Positions 13,100-25,439 of a DNA stretch of 64,000 bases are shown in pieces. This DNA is from Stichopus chloronotus (Eukaryota; Echinodermata; Holothuroidea; Aspidochirotida; Stichopodidae): positions 20,801,911-20,865,910 of the forward strand of contig CM037843.1 of NCBI GenBank assembly GCA_021234535.1, read 5' to 3'. Position numbers and translations under genes: made by a program. Each line of letters begins with the position of its first letter. Position 1 is the first letter of the stretch. Below the pieces are notes generated by a model. It was given only the letters and a program-made list of their open reading frames with translations, did no database searches and was not told where the DNA came from.

Positions 13100-16000
13100 A
13101 TTGTCTTTCAAAGCCCAGCGTCTTTTTTTTTTTTTTCACCTGGGCATTGTTCCGTACCTTAGATCCATTCAGATTGTTGGCTAATTGTCAAATCTCCATT
13201 GCTGTTAGGATAAAGTGATGAAGTCCAATAGATCTAGCTCTCTCTTCTCTTTCCTCCAAAAAAAGAAAAAAAAAAAAATGATGATAGTCAGAGACAGAGG
13301 CATCGAGGCCGTACTCGCATGCATGTTTGATCACTTAGGCTCTGTGCATGTTTCCACTTGTTCCTGTTTCAACATTTAGGCTCTCCTCTCTCTTGGAAAA
13401 CAAGGGAAAAGGTTTTGAAGCCCACTGGCATGTTCCATCAAAATTTGCCACTGATTGACAGGTACAAAATTAAGAGTGTTTGCTAGGAAAGCTCATTTAG
13501 AGCCATGAGTGTTCCTTTGTAATTAAGGAAAGGACACTCTAACCGAAGTTGAACCGACTGTTGTCACCTCCCCAGATTCGTAAAACCGATTGAACATGGG
13601 TGCATGAATGTGGCTGGATGATGAGTGGTGATTATCATTAGTCATCTGCCGCCAGAAAAGGGTGAAAAATGCCACTAAGCCTTGGACAGGCTGCAAATTC
13701 TCAGCTGTTCTTCTGTTCACTACAGGTTTGAAAATATTTTATATGTGCTGTTAAGTAAACTTATACACTGCTGTAGCAGACACCTCTGTAATGGTCACCA
13801 TAAAAACAAATAATTGACTGTTGATTTAAGTGGAATGTATTCACAATAAAACCATGGTTGGATGGATCCAGGTTTGTTATGTAGTGGTTTATCTTTTTCA
13901 ACCTGGGTGTAATATTGTATAAAATTTATCAGTGTGGAGGGTGGAATGGTACTTGTAGTTAACATGCACACTTGGTGTATAGGCCTTAATACTCCACAGT
14001 TGGCATAGTCCCAAGTAGACTTGGAACACCTTGTGAACCGATCGCAGGCGTTTTGGAAATTGTGGGATGGGTGATCTGCCCAATAATGTTGTACTGGAAC
14101 TTATTTAATGTACTTGATTTATTTCATCTAACCAAGTTCCATAATGTTCATTGCATTCAGTTTAGCTACTTACCAATAAGAAGTGGTCATGGTCAACAAA
14201 TGCAACTATAACGCCAGCCCTCTTGTTACTTTATGTTGCTATGTAGATATGGAAGAAATCCCACAGGACTTCAGTGGACCCTTAATTTTTCCCCACTTGG
14301 TCCTAAGGTGGGTCCCAAAGTCCACACTAATTTCTTTCCATAGATCTGTGTTTTTGTTGTAGCAGGTTTTCAATCTTTTTTTGTGGGAAATTGGGCAAGT
14401 TTCTCCAACACTGGTCACACATTGTCTTGGCTTTCGAATTAATGAAAGCTGAAGTGTGAAGAAATTGAATGATGTAACTGGTATCTGAGATACCTTTAAT
14501 TGATGATGAGTACCCTGAGTATCATGCATCATTTGTCAAATTTTTTCAGCAAATTTTCTTTCAGAATTTCTGAAGCATTTACCCCTAAATGCTTTCCTCT
14601 TGACCCTCTATGTCAACCATAATTGTATAAATGTATTTCATTCCTTATCATAGGTATAGGATTTTTTCAAAGTAAACAATGTGAATTTCAAGCACCAAAC
14701 TGGACAGTCAGTGTCAGAGGTGGGTTTTTTTTTTCTCTCTTTCTTTTTGTATGAAATACCCAACTTTTCCAGCAAATATTGAAGGGAAAAAGTGCATGGA
14801 GTAATAAACTACTGTACAGGCCTGTATGCTGAAATCTGAGATCTTTCTAAGAGAAAAGTAACCAAACTGATTGACGTCTGCTTGTGAATAGTCTACCAAA
14901 CTTCTTAAGCTGTACACCTGTAAACGAATATTCCAGAGACAATTTAAGGGGATCTTCAATGAAAGAGAAAATTTTTTTTCCACTTCAGACACTCCAAACC
15001 GCACTCAAGTGTCTTTTTCTTAACCCAGGATTAATACTGCTGTTTGATTACTCTGGTCAAGAAAGATTTCCAGTTGCCTCAAGATTAAAAATGTGTTATG
15101 ATTTTCTGGCAAATTACTGCAAAAATGTCTTCATTGTCCTTAAAAAATTGAAGTGCATATTTATCCTTGAAATTTGACCCTAGTATACAAAATTAGATTG
15201 GGTTTACTGTACCTGTTATAAGCCAAAAATGTTCTGATGTAAGGATCACAACCCTTTCAAGTATTGCAGTGGACTTTTTATGAGTCAAAACTATAGAGAA
15301 ATGCAAAGGATTTCCATTGCAATTTCCGGTACCGCGCATTCACAGTTCTCCAATACGGTACACTGTGAGTTTGCCATTGTGAAAACTCATTAAACCATAC
15401 AATGCAGCTTGTTATTGTCAGGTATTCTATTAGCCAATCACAAGAGGAAGGCTGTCCTAATTTTACGATCTTTTTCAGTCTTTTTGATTTTTGGATCCAT
15501 TTTAACTGGTCAGTATAGAGATCTGAACAACCAGGAGCAACTTACACAATTTAAACCAGACAACGATCTTATATATAAAATACGTGACGCGTCATTCCTT
15601 GGTCGAAGTGTACTGTACAGAATTCTGTGTTTACACTGGGTCCAAAATTCGGTCCTGGGTACCCGCTGTCTGTAGTCGGTTGGGTATTGCACAATCAATA
15701 GATGAATTTCTTTCTAACGGTTTGCACCTTTTACCCTTGTTTATTGTTTTCTTTTTTATTGTGTGTATTAAGAAAGTACCTTGAACTTGTCTGCTATCTC
15801 TGGAAACCAGCTAATTATAAACTTCAAACACTGGATGGTGAGGGTCCACAGACGGCAAACTGACCACTTGTTTACCTGTTGTCTGTTTTAACATTATAAT
15901 GGGTGGAAGAAGAGTAAATACAAATTTGATAAAACCATCCGAGTTCTAATTCAATTAAATTGTCTACGCCTGAGTTTCCACCGAGCTGGTGCCACACTGC

Positions 16001-19000
16001 CACTGTCCAAACTTACATGATGATGATCAGTCACCCATTGTAATGTTCGATTCAGTACCTTCCATTGGTTATTTCAGTTTATATTGAGTACAATTGAAAT
16101 TACAAGACAAACAAAAACTTTTTTAATTTAACTTTGAATAAATATACCACTGACCATACACATATATGACATGTTTAACACATAAAAAAAAAAGAAAAAA
16201 AAAAGGATGCAGGACAGAAGCAGAGGAAGGAATAAGTGTATGGGAAGACCTGAGAGGAAGTCGAAGTATAGTGAGATGGGGTAAGAAGAAAAAAAAAGCA
16301 ACTTCCCTGAACTTTTGAATAAAAAGTGACATGTGGTATATGATTTCTTTCATAATATATCCTTGTCAACTGTCTAGTGGGAACATGCTTTAACCAAAGA
16401 AAAAAACTGAATTTTGTTTAAGATTAAGGTAAAAAATATGAATAACTGCTTTTTTTTCTTTCCCACTAAAATGCTCATGATTGGGGTAAGAAAAGTTTTG
16501 CAGGGTAAAAAAAGGTCATTTTAGTGTCATATTAAAAAATAACAATTTCTTTCTAACATTTCAGTTATACACTACTTTGCACATGCTTTTTGCCATGTAC
16601 CCTAACTATAAATTTGGTATTGTTGTACCTTCAGAAGTTAGTACTAAACATGAGAGTATAATCACATCAGCGGTGGTTTATGGAATACGTGGTATTTTAG
16701 TGTGGGCCTGTAGTGTGTTAGGCTACCTTCAGGTACGTATCTTCCATCTTGGGCCATATGTAATTAAAACATTAGTTCCTTTATTTTCTCACCCCTTTTC
16801 CATACCCTCGGTTTTGGGGTAAAAAAAAACAAGTTGGTTGATATGGAAAGGAAATAGTGGAGGTAATTGGACTATTGAATAAGATACATAGGTCTTTAAG
16901 ATTTGCAGCAGAACAAAAATAGACTTTCTGTAATGTATCTTAAAGTACATGTGACATGAAAAGCACATTTTGGAGTATTGACCAAAATTATCATTAAAAC
17001 CATTGAAAGTAGTCACAATTTTCATGAAAATCCATCAAACATTGACCATGTTACAAACAAATTTCTCTTTTACAATTGCATCATGAATAAACATAAAGAA
17101 AAATATGTAAATTTGTAACATCCTGGTAGGGACTCACCTGATGTGCCGTATGTCATCCTTTGTTTATTTAACCTTTATTTCAAGGACAACTGAGAATTTT
17201 ACATGCCCCGAGGGTCTTATTTTGGAAGCACGTATTGCCTTCTTTAAGAAATATTGATTTCATGTACCAATGTGAAACCCAGTAACTAAGTGATTAAGAG
17301 ATAAAATGTAAAGGCCTAACGAAAGAAATACTGACACTGTGCAACACCCTTCATTATCTGCTGGGCATTTTCGTCAACTTTGAGAAGCCATATCTCAAAA
17401 ACGGTAATAGATGCAAACACAATTCTAATGGATTATCACTCAGGATTTCCCTCTGCAACTTACGAATGAAGCTAAACTCTTTTCTAGATGTATGTCACTT
17501 GGTCTTTAACATAGTAAAAAGTTTCAGACAATGGGGTGCAAACTTCAGTATAGATCATCTCACTATCAGCCCTGGTTTTAATATTTTGATGCTGCGGTGT
17601 TTGGTTGCAGATGTCACCCTGACAGGTCTAGAACTTGCGTTAAATTAAATAGGCAAATATGGCTCATGCAGCGAACAAAACTTCAGGAATATCGATTGCA
17701 GCTTTTAGACTGGGGATTGTTTTTTACCCCATCTGACGCCCTTGTTTTGTTTGACCCTGTTTTACTATACAAAACGAACATTGTCTTTTTTGGATTTTTG
17801 TCGCAAATCATTTAAACGTAATACTGTCCATGTCCTTACTTCTATCTGCTCCGGAGTTTTTGATGTTCATACCGTAGGCTAACCACGGGATTCACTTCAA
17901 TAAAGTTACAGTTTTGGTCCTTTATGTCAATAGGTCAACTTTAATATAGCCCCATATTTGTTCGGATAAATAATAATTCAGCCAGCTGCTGCCCTGTTTG
18001 AGACATTCAACGACTGTGAAGGACGGTCTGTTCATTGAAATCAACTGTTATATACTGTAAGTGTACAGCAACATGCATATCCCATTGCATCGTAATTGAT
18101 CTGCAACAGACTTGGGATACAGTCAATATTGGACTGGACTTCTTTGACCTGCAGAAAATACTGTATGTTCCAATTTGAAATTTTTGAAACTGAAATTGAC
18201 TATAGATCCTTTTTTATTTTTTCTTCCTCAACTGGCTGTTGAAGAACGAGCAACACTTGGTAACAAGATTCTGATAGCATGTCTCCACAATTACAGCAAA
18301 TGGTATGGTACTGCTACAGAAACCATTCCTGTTGTTTACTGTAGGTAAATCAACAGGCCAGGGAACACGAAGGGACCTCGTATTAGCCTGATCTACTTCA
18401 TTCTCATCTTAGGGTACAGTTACAGAAATTTCGTTGGGGGACCATCGCATCCCAAATTCACAGACGAGATGTTCGTTTTGGATTTATAATAAGTATGACT
18501 GTTTTTCTGACTGGTTAATGGGGAACATTATTCATGTCAGTTGATTCATGTAAGAGAAACACTTGAAAATGAAGCAAACGTAAGTCTGATTGTAACGAAC
18601 TTTACAACGATAGTCCAGGGTCTCAACTCGAAGTCCCTTCACTTCTCAATTTGCCTCTCACTTACCTGCCTTCACACACCTTTGTAACTCTAGACTGTGC
18701 TTTGCTGAGCATGGCTGGTAAACTTTGACGCCAGCCCCAAGGGCTCCCAAGTTATGAATAGTGCCTCCTCCAGAATGGTGCCTCCTTGACCTACAGTATG
18801 TGACATTCCCAAATTGCTGTTTGACTAATCACTGTGACTATTGTAGAGGTAGGTGTAGCTTGGCACTGGTAAATTTTGGAAATTAGATGAGTTTAGGGGC
18901 TCTGTTGAGGATTGACAGAGAATGTTAGCCACAGGCTTCTGGTAATATTTGGATCAATTCCTTTCCGCTCTTCGCATGGTTGAGATTTTGACCTTAGATG

Positions 19001-19160
19001 AAGAATTTGAAAAAGTGATCTGGCACAAACAGGTGTAATCTGTAATTGACACAATTTTACTTATGAAGCAATACTTGTCCAGGACTTGAAATTATGCAAT
19101 CCATAAATGTGGTGATAGCAAGAGCAAGGTATTTCACAACTGCAAACTAGTTGTATTTGA
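13100..19160. other. Non-coding stretch
   Basis: No coding frame is supported. Holds poly-T near 13123-13136, an A/GA-rich run near 13258-13278, poly-A with GA-rich sequence at 16183-16310, and the hairpin TCACAGT/ACTGTGA at 15340-15368. The remainder shows no structure I can support. Confidence 0.6.
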
Positions 19161-19162
19161 GA

Positions 19163-19645
19163 CACCGGTGGATCCAGGGAGAGGCAGCTTGGGCCATGAC
19201 CCCACTCTATGTGGCCCAAAAATTTGTATCCAAAATTTGTCAAATAAGAAGCAAACTCCAATATTAACTAGGAAAACCAATTTTTTTAGATGAAAGTTAC
19301 ATAATTGTACTCTTTTGTTGCACCATATAGCATCTGAGGGCAATCAGTCATAAAGGAAAATTTTCCAAAGGGGGGGTAACACTCCTTAAACCCAATCCAT
19401 CACGAAGCCAGGATTATTTGAAAGGGTGGTGCACACACTGTCGGCCGACTCACAATCACCCAGAGCATTATGCCACGGCAATTGGCTTACAGATCCTCCC
19501 CCAAGAAAATTGAATTTTAGATGTACTTAGATGCAGTTTCCCAGTATTCTGAAGCATATTCTCCATACCTATTTGCTCATTTTGGTCATTGAAAAGGAAG
19601 GGGGGGCATGTGTCAGGTGTGCCCCCTTCTGGATCCATGCCTGCC
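19163..19645. mobile_element. Possible small inverted-repeat element
   Basis: TGGATCCAG followed by a G-rich stretch and GGCA at 19169-19186 recurs inverted at 19620-19637 (GTGCCCCCTTCTGGATCCA on the + strand). Two runs of seven G (about 19371 and 19599) lie inside. The pair could be terminal inverted repeats of a non-autonomous DNA element about 0.48 kb long. No target-site duplication was identified, so boundaries and nature are uncertain. Confidence 0.3.
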
Positions 19646-21193
19646 CCTTCCCATATCACTGGATCACCAGCTGGGTTCCTCCCAAACAAAAGACTTGGAT
19701 CTGCTAGTGTTTTAAGGTAAACTGGAATGCTTAGCCCTGCAGAGATTTTAAATGTCGCAGACAGGAAGAGAACTTTTCTTTTGCGGAGAATGCTTAGATG
19801 AGGATCGTTTTTATATCCAAATCAACTTTGATCTGAACGAGGCTGAGTGTCTATGCATAGTGTGTAAACACTGACTTTAGAAGCTGATGTTAAAAAAGGG
19901 GGATGTTAACAAGAGGATTCCTAGTGATAGATGGGTTCTATGTGCCATGTTGGAAACCAGAATAAGAGACTGCAAGGTGACCTGAACTCAAAATCAAATT
20001 ATTTGATCTTCCTACAGTAGGTAGTAATTGATCATTTAAAATTTCAATGCATCACTTCTTCCACCCTTTAAAATAATCCAAACCTTGTGGTGACTGTGCC
20101 TGGTATACATATTGCTTGGATGATGGTAACATGTATTGAATTAGTCGGATGGAATATCTCATAAGGCGATCAAACTTTGCACTTTCTGTCATTTTGCTTT
20201 AATTTAGTTAAATATCATGACCGTTACCGTTGATACGGTGGCTGAGTGACTTGCGCAGGCAAAAATTATGCAACCAAGGGTGATCTGGGCAACCGGGCTG
20301 GCAGCTGGTGATGAGAAGACACTGACAACACTACATGTAGTTTGTGGGAATTCAGCCCATGTTGGACTTGTAATTCTTCACCTCTGTCAGCTGGGGGCAA
20401 TAGGGTCTATCTATACCCAGTTAAAAATATGAACACATTTGCTGTTCTCACTGGACTGTCTGTTTTACTCCAGTGGGTTTACATAATATTTCTCCAGTCG
20501 ACAAAGGATCAAGCTATCTTATAAGTAGAGCACATTCTTACAAGTCGTGCAGTTTTGTTTATACAGTGCAGTGAACCTATGTGTACTTTAATATCTAAAG
20601 TACTGTGTGTGGAAATATGTATATAAAAAGTCCAAGGTACCAACGTGGCCGAGATGTACCAGTAGGTTTCTGTGAAGGAGCTCCCTGCAGGCGACACACT
20701 ACATTAACTGAGTCAAGTTTCAACATTTGTTCAGTGAACACCAGTGAAAAAATATAGACTCTACACAATATGACCATTATGGTTAATTGTTAAGGGTCTA
20801 CCATCATCTTTCGCATTGTCTGGATGTCTCTGCTGTTATAATACAACTGCAGCCACACTCTGCTATAGAGTTGTTTGGTCCAGACAGATAATGTATGCCG
20901 GATCGTCTGTCAGGGTATTACCATAATAGTCATAACAATTCACTCAGACACTGTTTTACTTGTGCAAAGACTGACAATAACCAAATTGCAGACAGTACAC
21001 TTGCAAATTACAGGTCTGCAATATGCCTGTTACCATGGAGTCCTGTTCTTTTAGATTAAAATGTTGCAAGTGCTCAACTTTATCGTAGTGTAAATTTTCT
21101 TCTGTTTTCGTGAAAATTCTGTAATTTTAACTCTTTGTCTTAACTCACTTTGTATAGCATGTGGAGCTGACATCCACATGCGAATCTTACGAC

Positions 21194-21240
21194 TACAGTA
21201 TCTCCACAAGTGCAGCGTGCAGGTACAGTATCTCCACTAA
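21194..21240 (+). repeat. Short direct repeat TACAGTATCTCCAC
   Basis: TACAGTATCTCCAC occurs at 21194 and again at 21224, 30 bases apart. A third 12-base copy (TACAGTATCTCC) is at 38079, and close variants are at 3057 (TACAGTATCTGCC) and 46435 (TACAGTATCTTC). Confidence 0.6.
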
Positions 21241-21287
21241 TGTACCTGCTTTGGAAACCTTTTTTGTGGTGGTGGTATTGACATGAA

Positions 21288-21309
21288 CCCCCCCCCCCCC
21301 AAAAAAAAA
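21288..21309 (+). repeat. C13A9 homopolymer tract
   Basis: Thirteen C followed by nine A. Length is likely polymorphic or subject to sequencing error. Confidence 0.85.
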
Positions 21310-21589
21310 GGCAAAACAAAAGTTTTGCATCAATGAACTCGGTTAAAGGATTTGTGAAAATACAAAATAATGCTTTTTTATTTAAAGACTGGTAAATTGA
21401 GGATTGTAAAGTGGCAGAAGGAAATCTTTCCCAGCTATGCTGTGTTAACATTATAAATCTGGGTTCTTTCCTATCTCTGCATGCTTTAATAGAATCATAA
21501 ATTTTGGTTCCCCCTCAACATTCTGTAAACCTCAGAACCAGTGTCATTTCCTTCCCAGCCTCTCTGCAAATCATGTATATATAGTGTGG

Positions 21590-21912
21590 CATGGTTCCTG
21601 CATGTGGCCTGTAAAAGCCATGAAATTTTACTGTTACTTTAGGTCTGGAAAAGTCGTGAAATTCTTAAGAATACCAGCAGTCATGGAAAAAGTCACATAA
21701 GTGATTAGCAGCAATAGACTGCTTTTTACAAATTAAAAAACATATTTCTCTATGTTAGAAATACTCTTTTCTATCAGAATTGTTGTGCCACTTACCAATC
21801 AAATACTTGTATGTTTGTTAGTGATTTGATCTTGAAATGGTAATGTAAATGTCATGGAATATTCTTGGAAAAGTCATGAACTTCTATATTCACTAAAGGT
21901 GCAGGAACCCTG
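21590..21912. mobile_element. Non-autonomous DNA transposon (hAT-like MITE candidate), about 323 bp
   Basis: The left end reads CATGGTTCCTGCATG; the right end, reverse-complemented, reads CAGGGTTCCTGCACC. These form 12-14-bp terminal inverted repeats with a GGTTCCTGCA core. The flanks carry GTGTGG at 21584-21589 and again at 21912-21917, overlapping the terminal base; the strictly external match is TGTGG, 5 bp. The interior contains repeated variants of TGGAAAAGTCATGAA (about 21639-21653, 21682-21696, 21866-21880). Termini starting CAGGG are typical of hAT elements, but those normally make 8-bp duplications, so the superfamily is tentative. No transposase frame, hence non-autonomous. Confidence 0.6.
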
Positions 21913-23284
21913 TGTGGGTTCCTTTCTAAAACCATGTGGTGTGGGATCCTTCCTGTGCTGTTTAAACCATTGGCTAGTGACTTGGTTATGAAACTAAATG
22001 CTAAGGAAACAGATATACTTTAATAAGTTTGCAAGACCACTTGTTGCCTGCAAAAGCATACGTCAGCCTTGATAAATTCTTATTTCATGGACAACCTGCA
22101 ACTTCTACATCTGCAACTATGACATGGACTCTTGAAAACATCTGTTTTCTAATGGGAGTGGGATCAATAGAAAAAGGGCCCTAATAATGTGAGTTGAACA
22201 GATCGAATATTGATCTATAGAAACCTTTTTTTCAGTTATGTGGACTGAAGAATATCTTGAAAGTGTAATGTTGTAACTAGCATCTTTACGTCCAAATGTG
22301 GTTTCCAAACCTGATGACATCATACGTGCATTGTGCATTGACATGTGTGACTCTGTTAAAGGTTAAATTGTACATTTTCAAAAGTGTATGCTTAAGTTGA
22401 AGTCACTTAAAAAAAGGAAGATGGAACTTACATTATAAAGTGAAAACTGGATGGAAACAGTCAGTGATAAAAAGGACACATTGTAATATTATAGTGTCAG
22501 TTACTGTAAAATTTATCTCAACATAGTCAAATTAGAAAATATGTGCCTAGAGTTTTTTTTAGTGAATACTGGGTATAACTATAATGTGTTTGGAAATCAG
22601 TTGTGTTTTCAGTGAGTGATTTGAAATCAAATTTGACAAACTGTCCCACCCACGATGGGGGTCCAAAATGTTGTACACATGTTGAAGGTCTCAGTGTTCT
22701 GCTGTAGCAGGCCTGCAAACTACACTCAGGTTCCATGCTGCTCATGCTGCCTTGGCTTGGATGAATCTCTTCCAAGGAAGACTCCATCTAGCTCTGTTGA
22801 GTTTCATTTTCTGTCTGAAATGGGCTCGTTGAGGGACCATGCAGCTGCAAGACATCATGGCCAAACATTCTGTGACATGGAAAGGGGACAGTAGCCATAC
22901 CATCACTTAAAGCAAGTAGGCTGTGTCTTGATTTTTAGACATGTAGTTTAATTTTTTTTAAGAGAAGCATAGGAATTAAATAGGTGAATTAAGCTACTAA
23001 GTAAACCGAGGTCACAACGTACCTAGCTTTGATCTGTTAAACTCAGAACTTCACAAGTCAGCGCAGATCTGTGGTTGGATACGGCGAACAGTCTACAACA
23101 GTCAAGTGGAGTTTGACATGACAAATCTAAATGTGAATCATTGTTTCAGCGTGCCGTTACGATTCAACGGCCTCGGTGCTGGCTCGTGGTATTTCAGAAA
23201 TTTCAATTAACCCAAAAGTAGATACCTATTCAAATTCTTACCCAGCATTCCCTGGTGAAATTTGCCATTCCCTGATCCACTTTC

Positions 23285-23302
23285 AAAAAAAAAAAAAAAA
23301 AA
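23285..23302 (+). repeat. Poly-A tract
   Basis: Eighteen consecutive A, followed by ATGAAAGAAATGAAG-type A/G-rich sequence. Could be the tail of an old retroposed insertion, but no duplication or body was identified. Confidence 0.7.
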
Positions 23303-24159
23303 TGAAAGAAATGAAGAATTAGGTGATAATTCTGGACGGAAAATTGCAAAATGATGAGAGATCACAGTTGGTCATTTGAATACTAATTATGTAAACAGGT
23401 AACATGTCTTCAGGTTGTCAAAGAAGAAAAAGTGTCAAAAAAGTCGTCCTGTGGTTTGACTTTATTCTGATTTATATACACTTATCTCCATCCTTATCCA
23501 TATGGAATGAAATTTCAGGATTACAAATTTTAAAATTAAGCCCCAATTTGATGGTTGCACACTGAATTCACAAGGAAATCGTATCTGCAGGCAGACACCA
23601 GGGCTTTACATTATTAATTAGTTTGTAGGACTTAAGGATCAAGTTAAAAGTCATCACTTCTCGGTGAACCAACATGGCATAGGGTTTCAGTTCTGTCCAG
23701 AGTCATGGTCAGATATACAGTATTTAAAATATATTAAACCATATCTCCCTGAAAGTTTCTGGTTACATGCAGCTCTTGGTGATGATTCAGTGAGGACGTT
23801 TGTAACTTTAAAGAACAAAAATGGGCAGACAATGGACATGTGATTTGGAAAAATGGGTGAGGCAGAGCCACGGGTCGAAAGAAATTGAGAGAGGATAGTT
23901 AGGAGTACATGATTCTTATCGCCAGGTTTCTATTCATATGGTTCTCTTGAAAACTTGCGCAATTTCTCCATCCCCCCATCCTGTCCTTTACACTTAGGAC
24001 ATACATACATGTCATCAACTGGATCAATTTGTGTTGCCTTTGTGGTAATCACATGACATGTTATCTCTGTGAGTGATTCAGCTTCTCTTCATTTCACGTC
24101 TTGTTGCTTTGTATTAAAACCCCCCCTACATACGCCTACCCCTCGTATGTTGCACGCTT

Positions 24160-24173
24160 CCCCCCCCCCCCCC
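24160..24173 (+). repeat. C14 homopolymer
   Basis: Fourteen consecutive C within a C-rich 60-base stretch. Confidence 0.85.
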
Positions 24174-25059
24174 GATCCTGATGAACTCTTCAATGGCAAC
24201 ACTATTTTTTTTCCCTCCCATTGTGCATGGTCTTCTTGATGACAATTCACACAGAGACTTACAAAATAACTTACAAAATATTTATCATGCAAAAATGCAT
24301 GAGGCAGCTATGTACTGTAGTACAATGAAATGTAAACTGATAATCTGCTGTCTTGCTCAAAGTGCTCTTACGATTTGAAGCAACATTGAATCATGTTTGT
24401 TCTGTAATATATACACAGTACATTCGTGCAGTAGTGTCAACTGTTGAACAGCGTACTTGCATGAAGTTTGCAACGTACAGTGAGTCGATCGCTTCTAGCA
24501 AATGGTGACGATTGCGGGAATAAATAAAAAAAAAACATGCTCAAAATGTTGAGGTGATGCTCTATGGAGTGGTGTCTTAATTTGTGTGTTCTTTGTGCAT
24601 GTAAAAAAAGCGTACTTCCCTGGCGGTATGTGTGCTGGAAAGTGCCCGAGGCAGTAAATTACAGGTTCTCTCTTTTGTGTGCTTGTAATGATTAATGTTG
24701 TAGTACATGATGTGCTAGCAATTTTGAGAGTTTTCCCTAGTTTCTTGCTACCTGCCTGTACAGTATAGTGACTAGAGGTGTACACTAATTTCGTCTGTAT
24801 CGTTGAATGCAAAACGCTGCGTAAGTTGTACCACAATGCAAACTTATTGAAGGATTGTCTTCATAGAGTTTGTCACATATTTACAACCAGTATTATAACC
24901 ATTGTTTTACGTCTGCATAGATTCTGTACACAATCGTGTCTTGCATATTCCAAGCACAGGTTCTGTTAACAGCATAATGTTTTTTTGGTTTTGATGAAAT
25001 TGTTACCTTTGTAATCAAGAGAGGATGTATGTGTGTATGTGTGTTTGTGATGTCACCTT

Positions 25060-25205
25060 GTAAACACGATATCTCAATAACGGGAGGTTGGACAGATCTC
25101 ATATTTCAAACATAGGTGTGCCATACTGAGTACAAGAAACTGTTGTTTTTGGTGGAGGTCAAAGGTTATTTGAGGTCATAGGGATGAAATTTAATTGAGA
25201 TAACT
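25060..25205 (+). repeat. Dispersed repeat copy with a DR1-like motif (copy 1)
   Basis: Contains GATATCTCAATAA, TTGGACAGA, and GGTGGAGGTCAAAGGTTATTTGAGGTCATAGG. The second copy near 36.6-36.8 kb has GATATCTCCAATAA, TTGGACAAAG and GTTGGAGGTCAAAGGTCAT. Shared blocks show a diverged repeat family. AGGTCAAAGGTTA at 25156-25168 resembles a nuclear-receptor DR1, with a further AGGTCA at 25173-25178. Confidence 0.55.
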
Positions 25206-25376
25206 AGCTTATGTAAACAGCCTTGCATAATCCTAAAATCATCACAAGAATATTTGACTCTGATAAATGCCCCCCTTCAGAAAAATTTCTCCCTCTCGTT
25301 GGGCATTCTGAGTAAATACAGTATATCCAGATATTCCCTGCGTTGTGTAACTTCGATAGCCAAATTTGTGGCTGGA

Positions 25377-25435
25377 TTTGAATGATTTAATGATTTGAAT
25401 GATTTAATGATTTGAATGATTTAATGATTTGAATG
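25377..25435 (+). repeat. 17-bp tandem repeat, about 3.5 copies
   Basis: The unit TTTGAATGATTTAATGA is repeated without mismatch three times and then partially. Each unit carries AATGATTTAATGATTT, giving an evenly spaced ladder of TGATTTAA/TGATTTGA. Confidence 0.9.
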
Positions 25436-25439
25436 AGAT

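Larger units (their letters stand above)
19650..21580. other. Non-coding stretch
   Basis: No coding frame is supported. Contains a weak tRNA-like A-box (GTGGCTGAGTGAC near 20238) without a matching B-box, two copies of TACAGTATCTCC at 21194 and 21224, and a C13A9 tract at 21288-21309. Confidence 0.55.
21920..25055. other. Non-coding stretch
   Basis: No coding frame is supported. Contains an 18-A run at 23285-23302, a C14 run at 24160-24173 and a C-rich approach to it (from about 24119). Confidence 0.6.

Noticed and set aside
13001..13100. Val/Ile/Thr-rich and Met/Val-rich open frames
   Set aside because: Translations of an imperfect ATC/ACC triplet repeat.
16043..16051. B-box-like GTTCGATTC
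   Set aside because: Flanking bases do not form a T-stem and there is no A-box upstream.
20230..20300. tRNA-like A-box (GTGGCTGAGTGAC)
   Set aside because: No B-box at the required distance and no cloverleaf.
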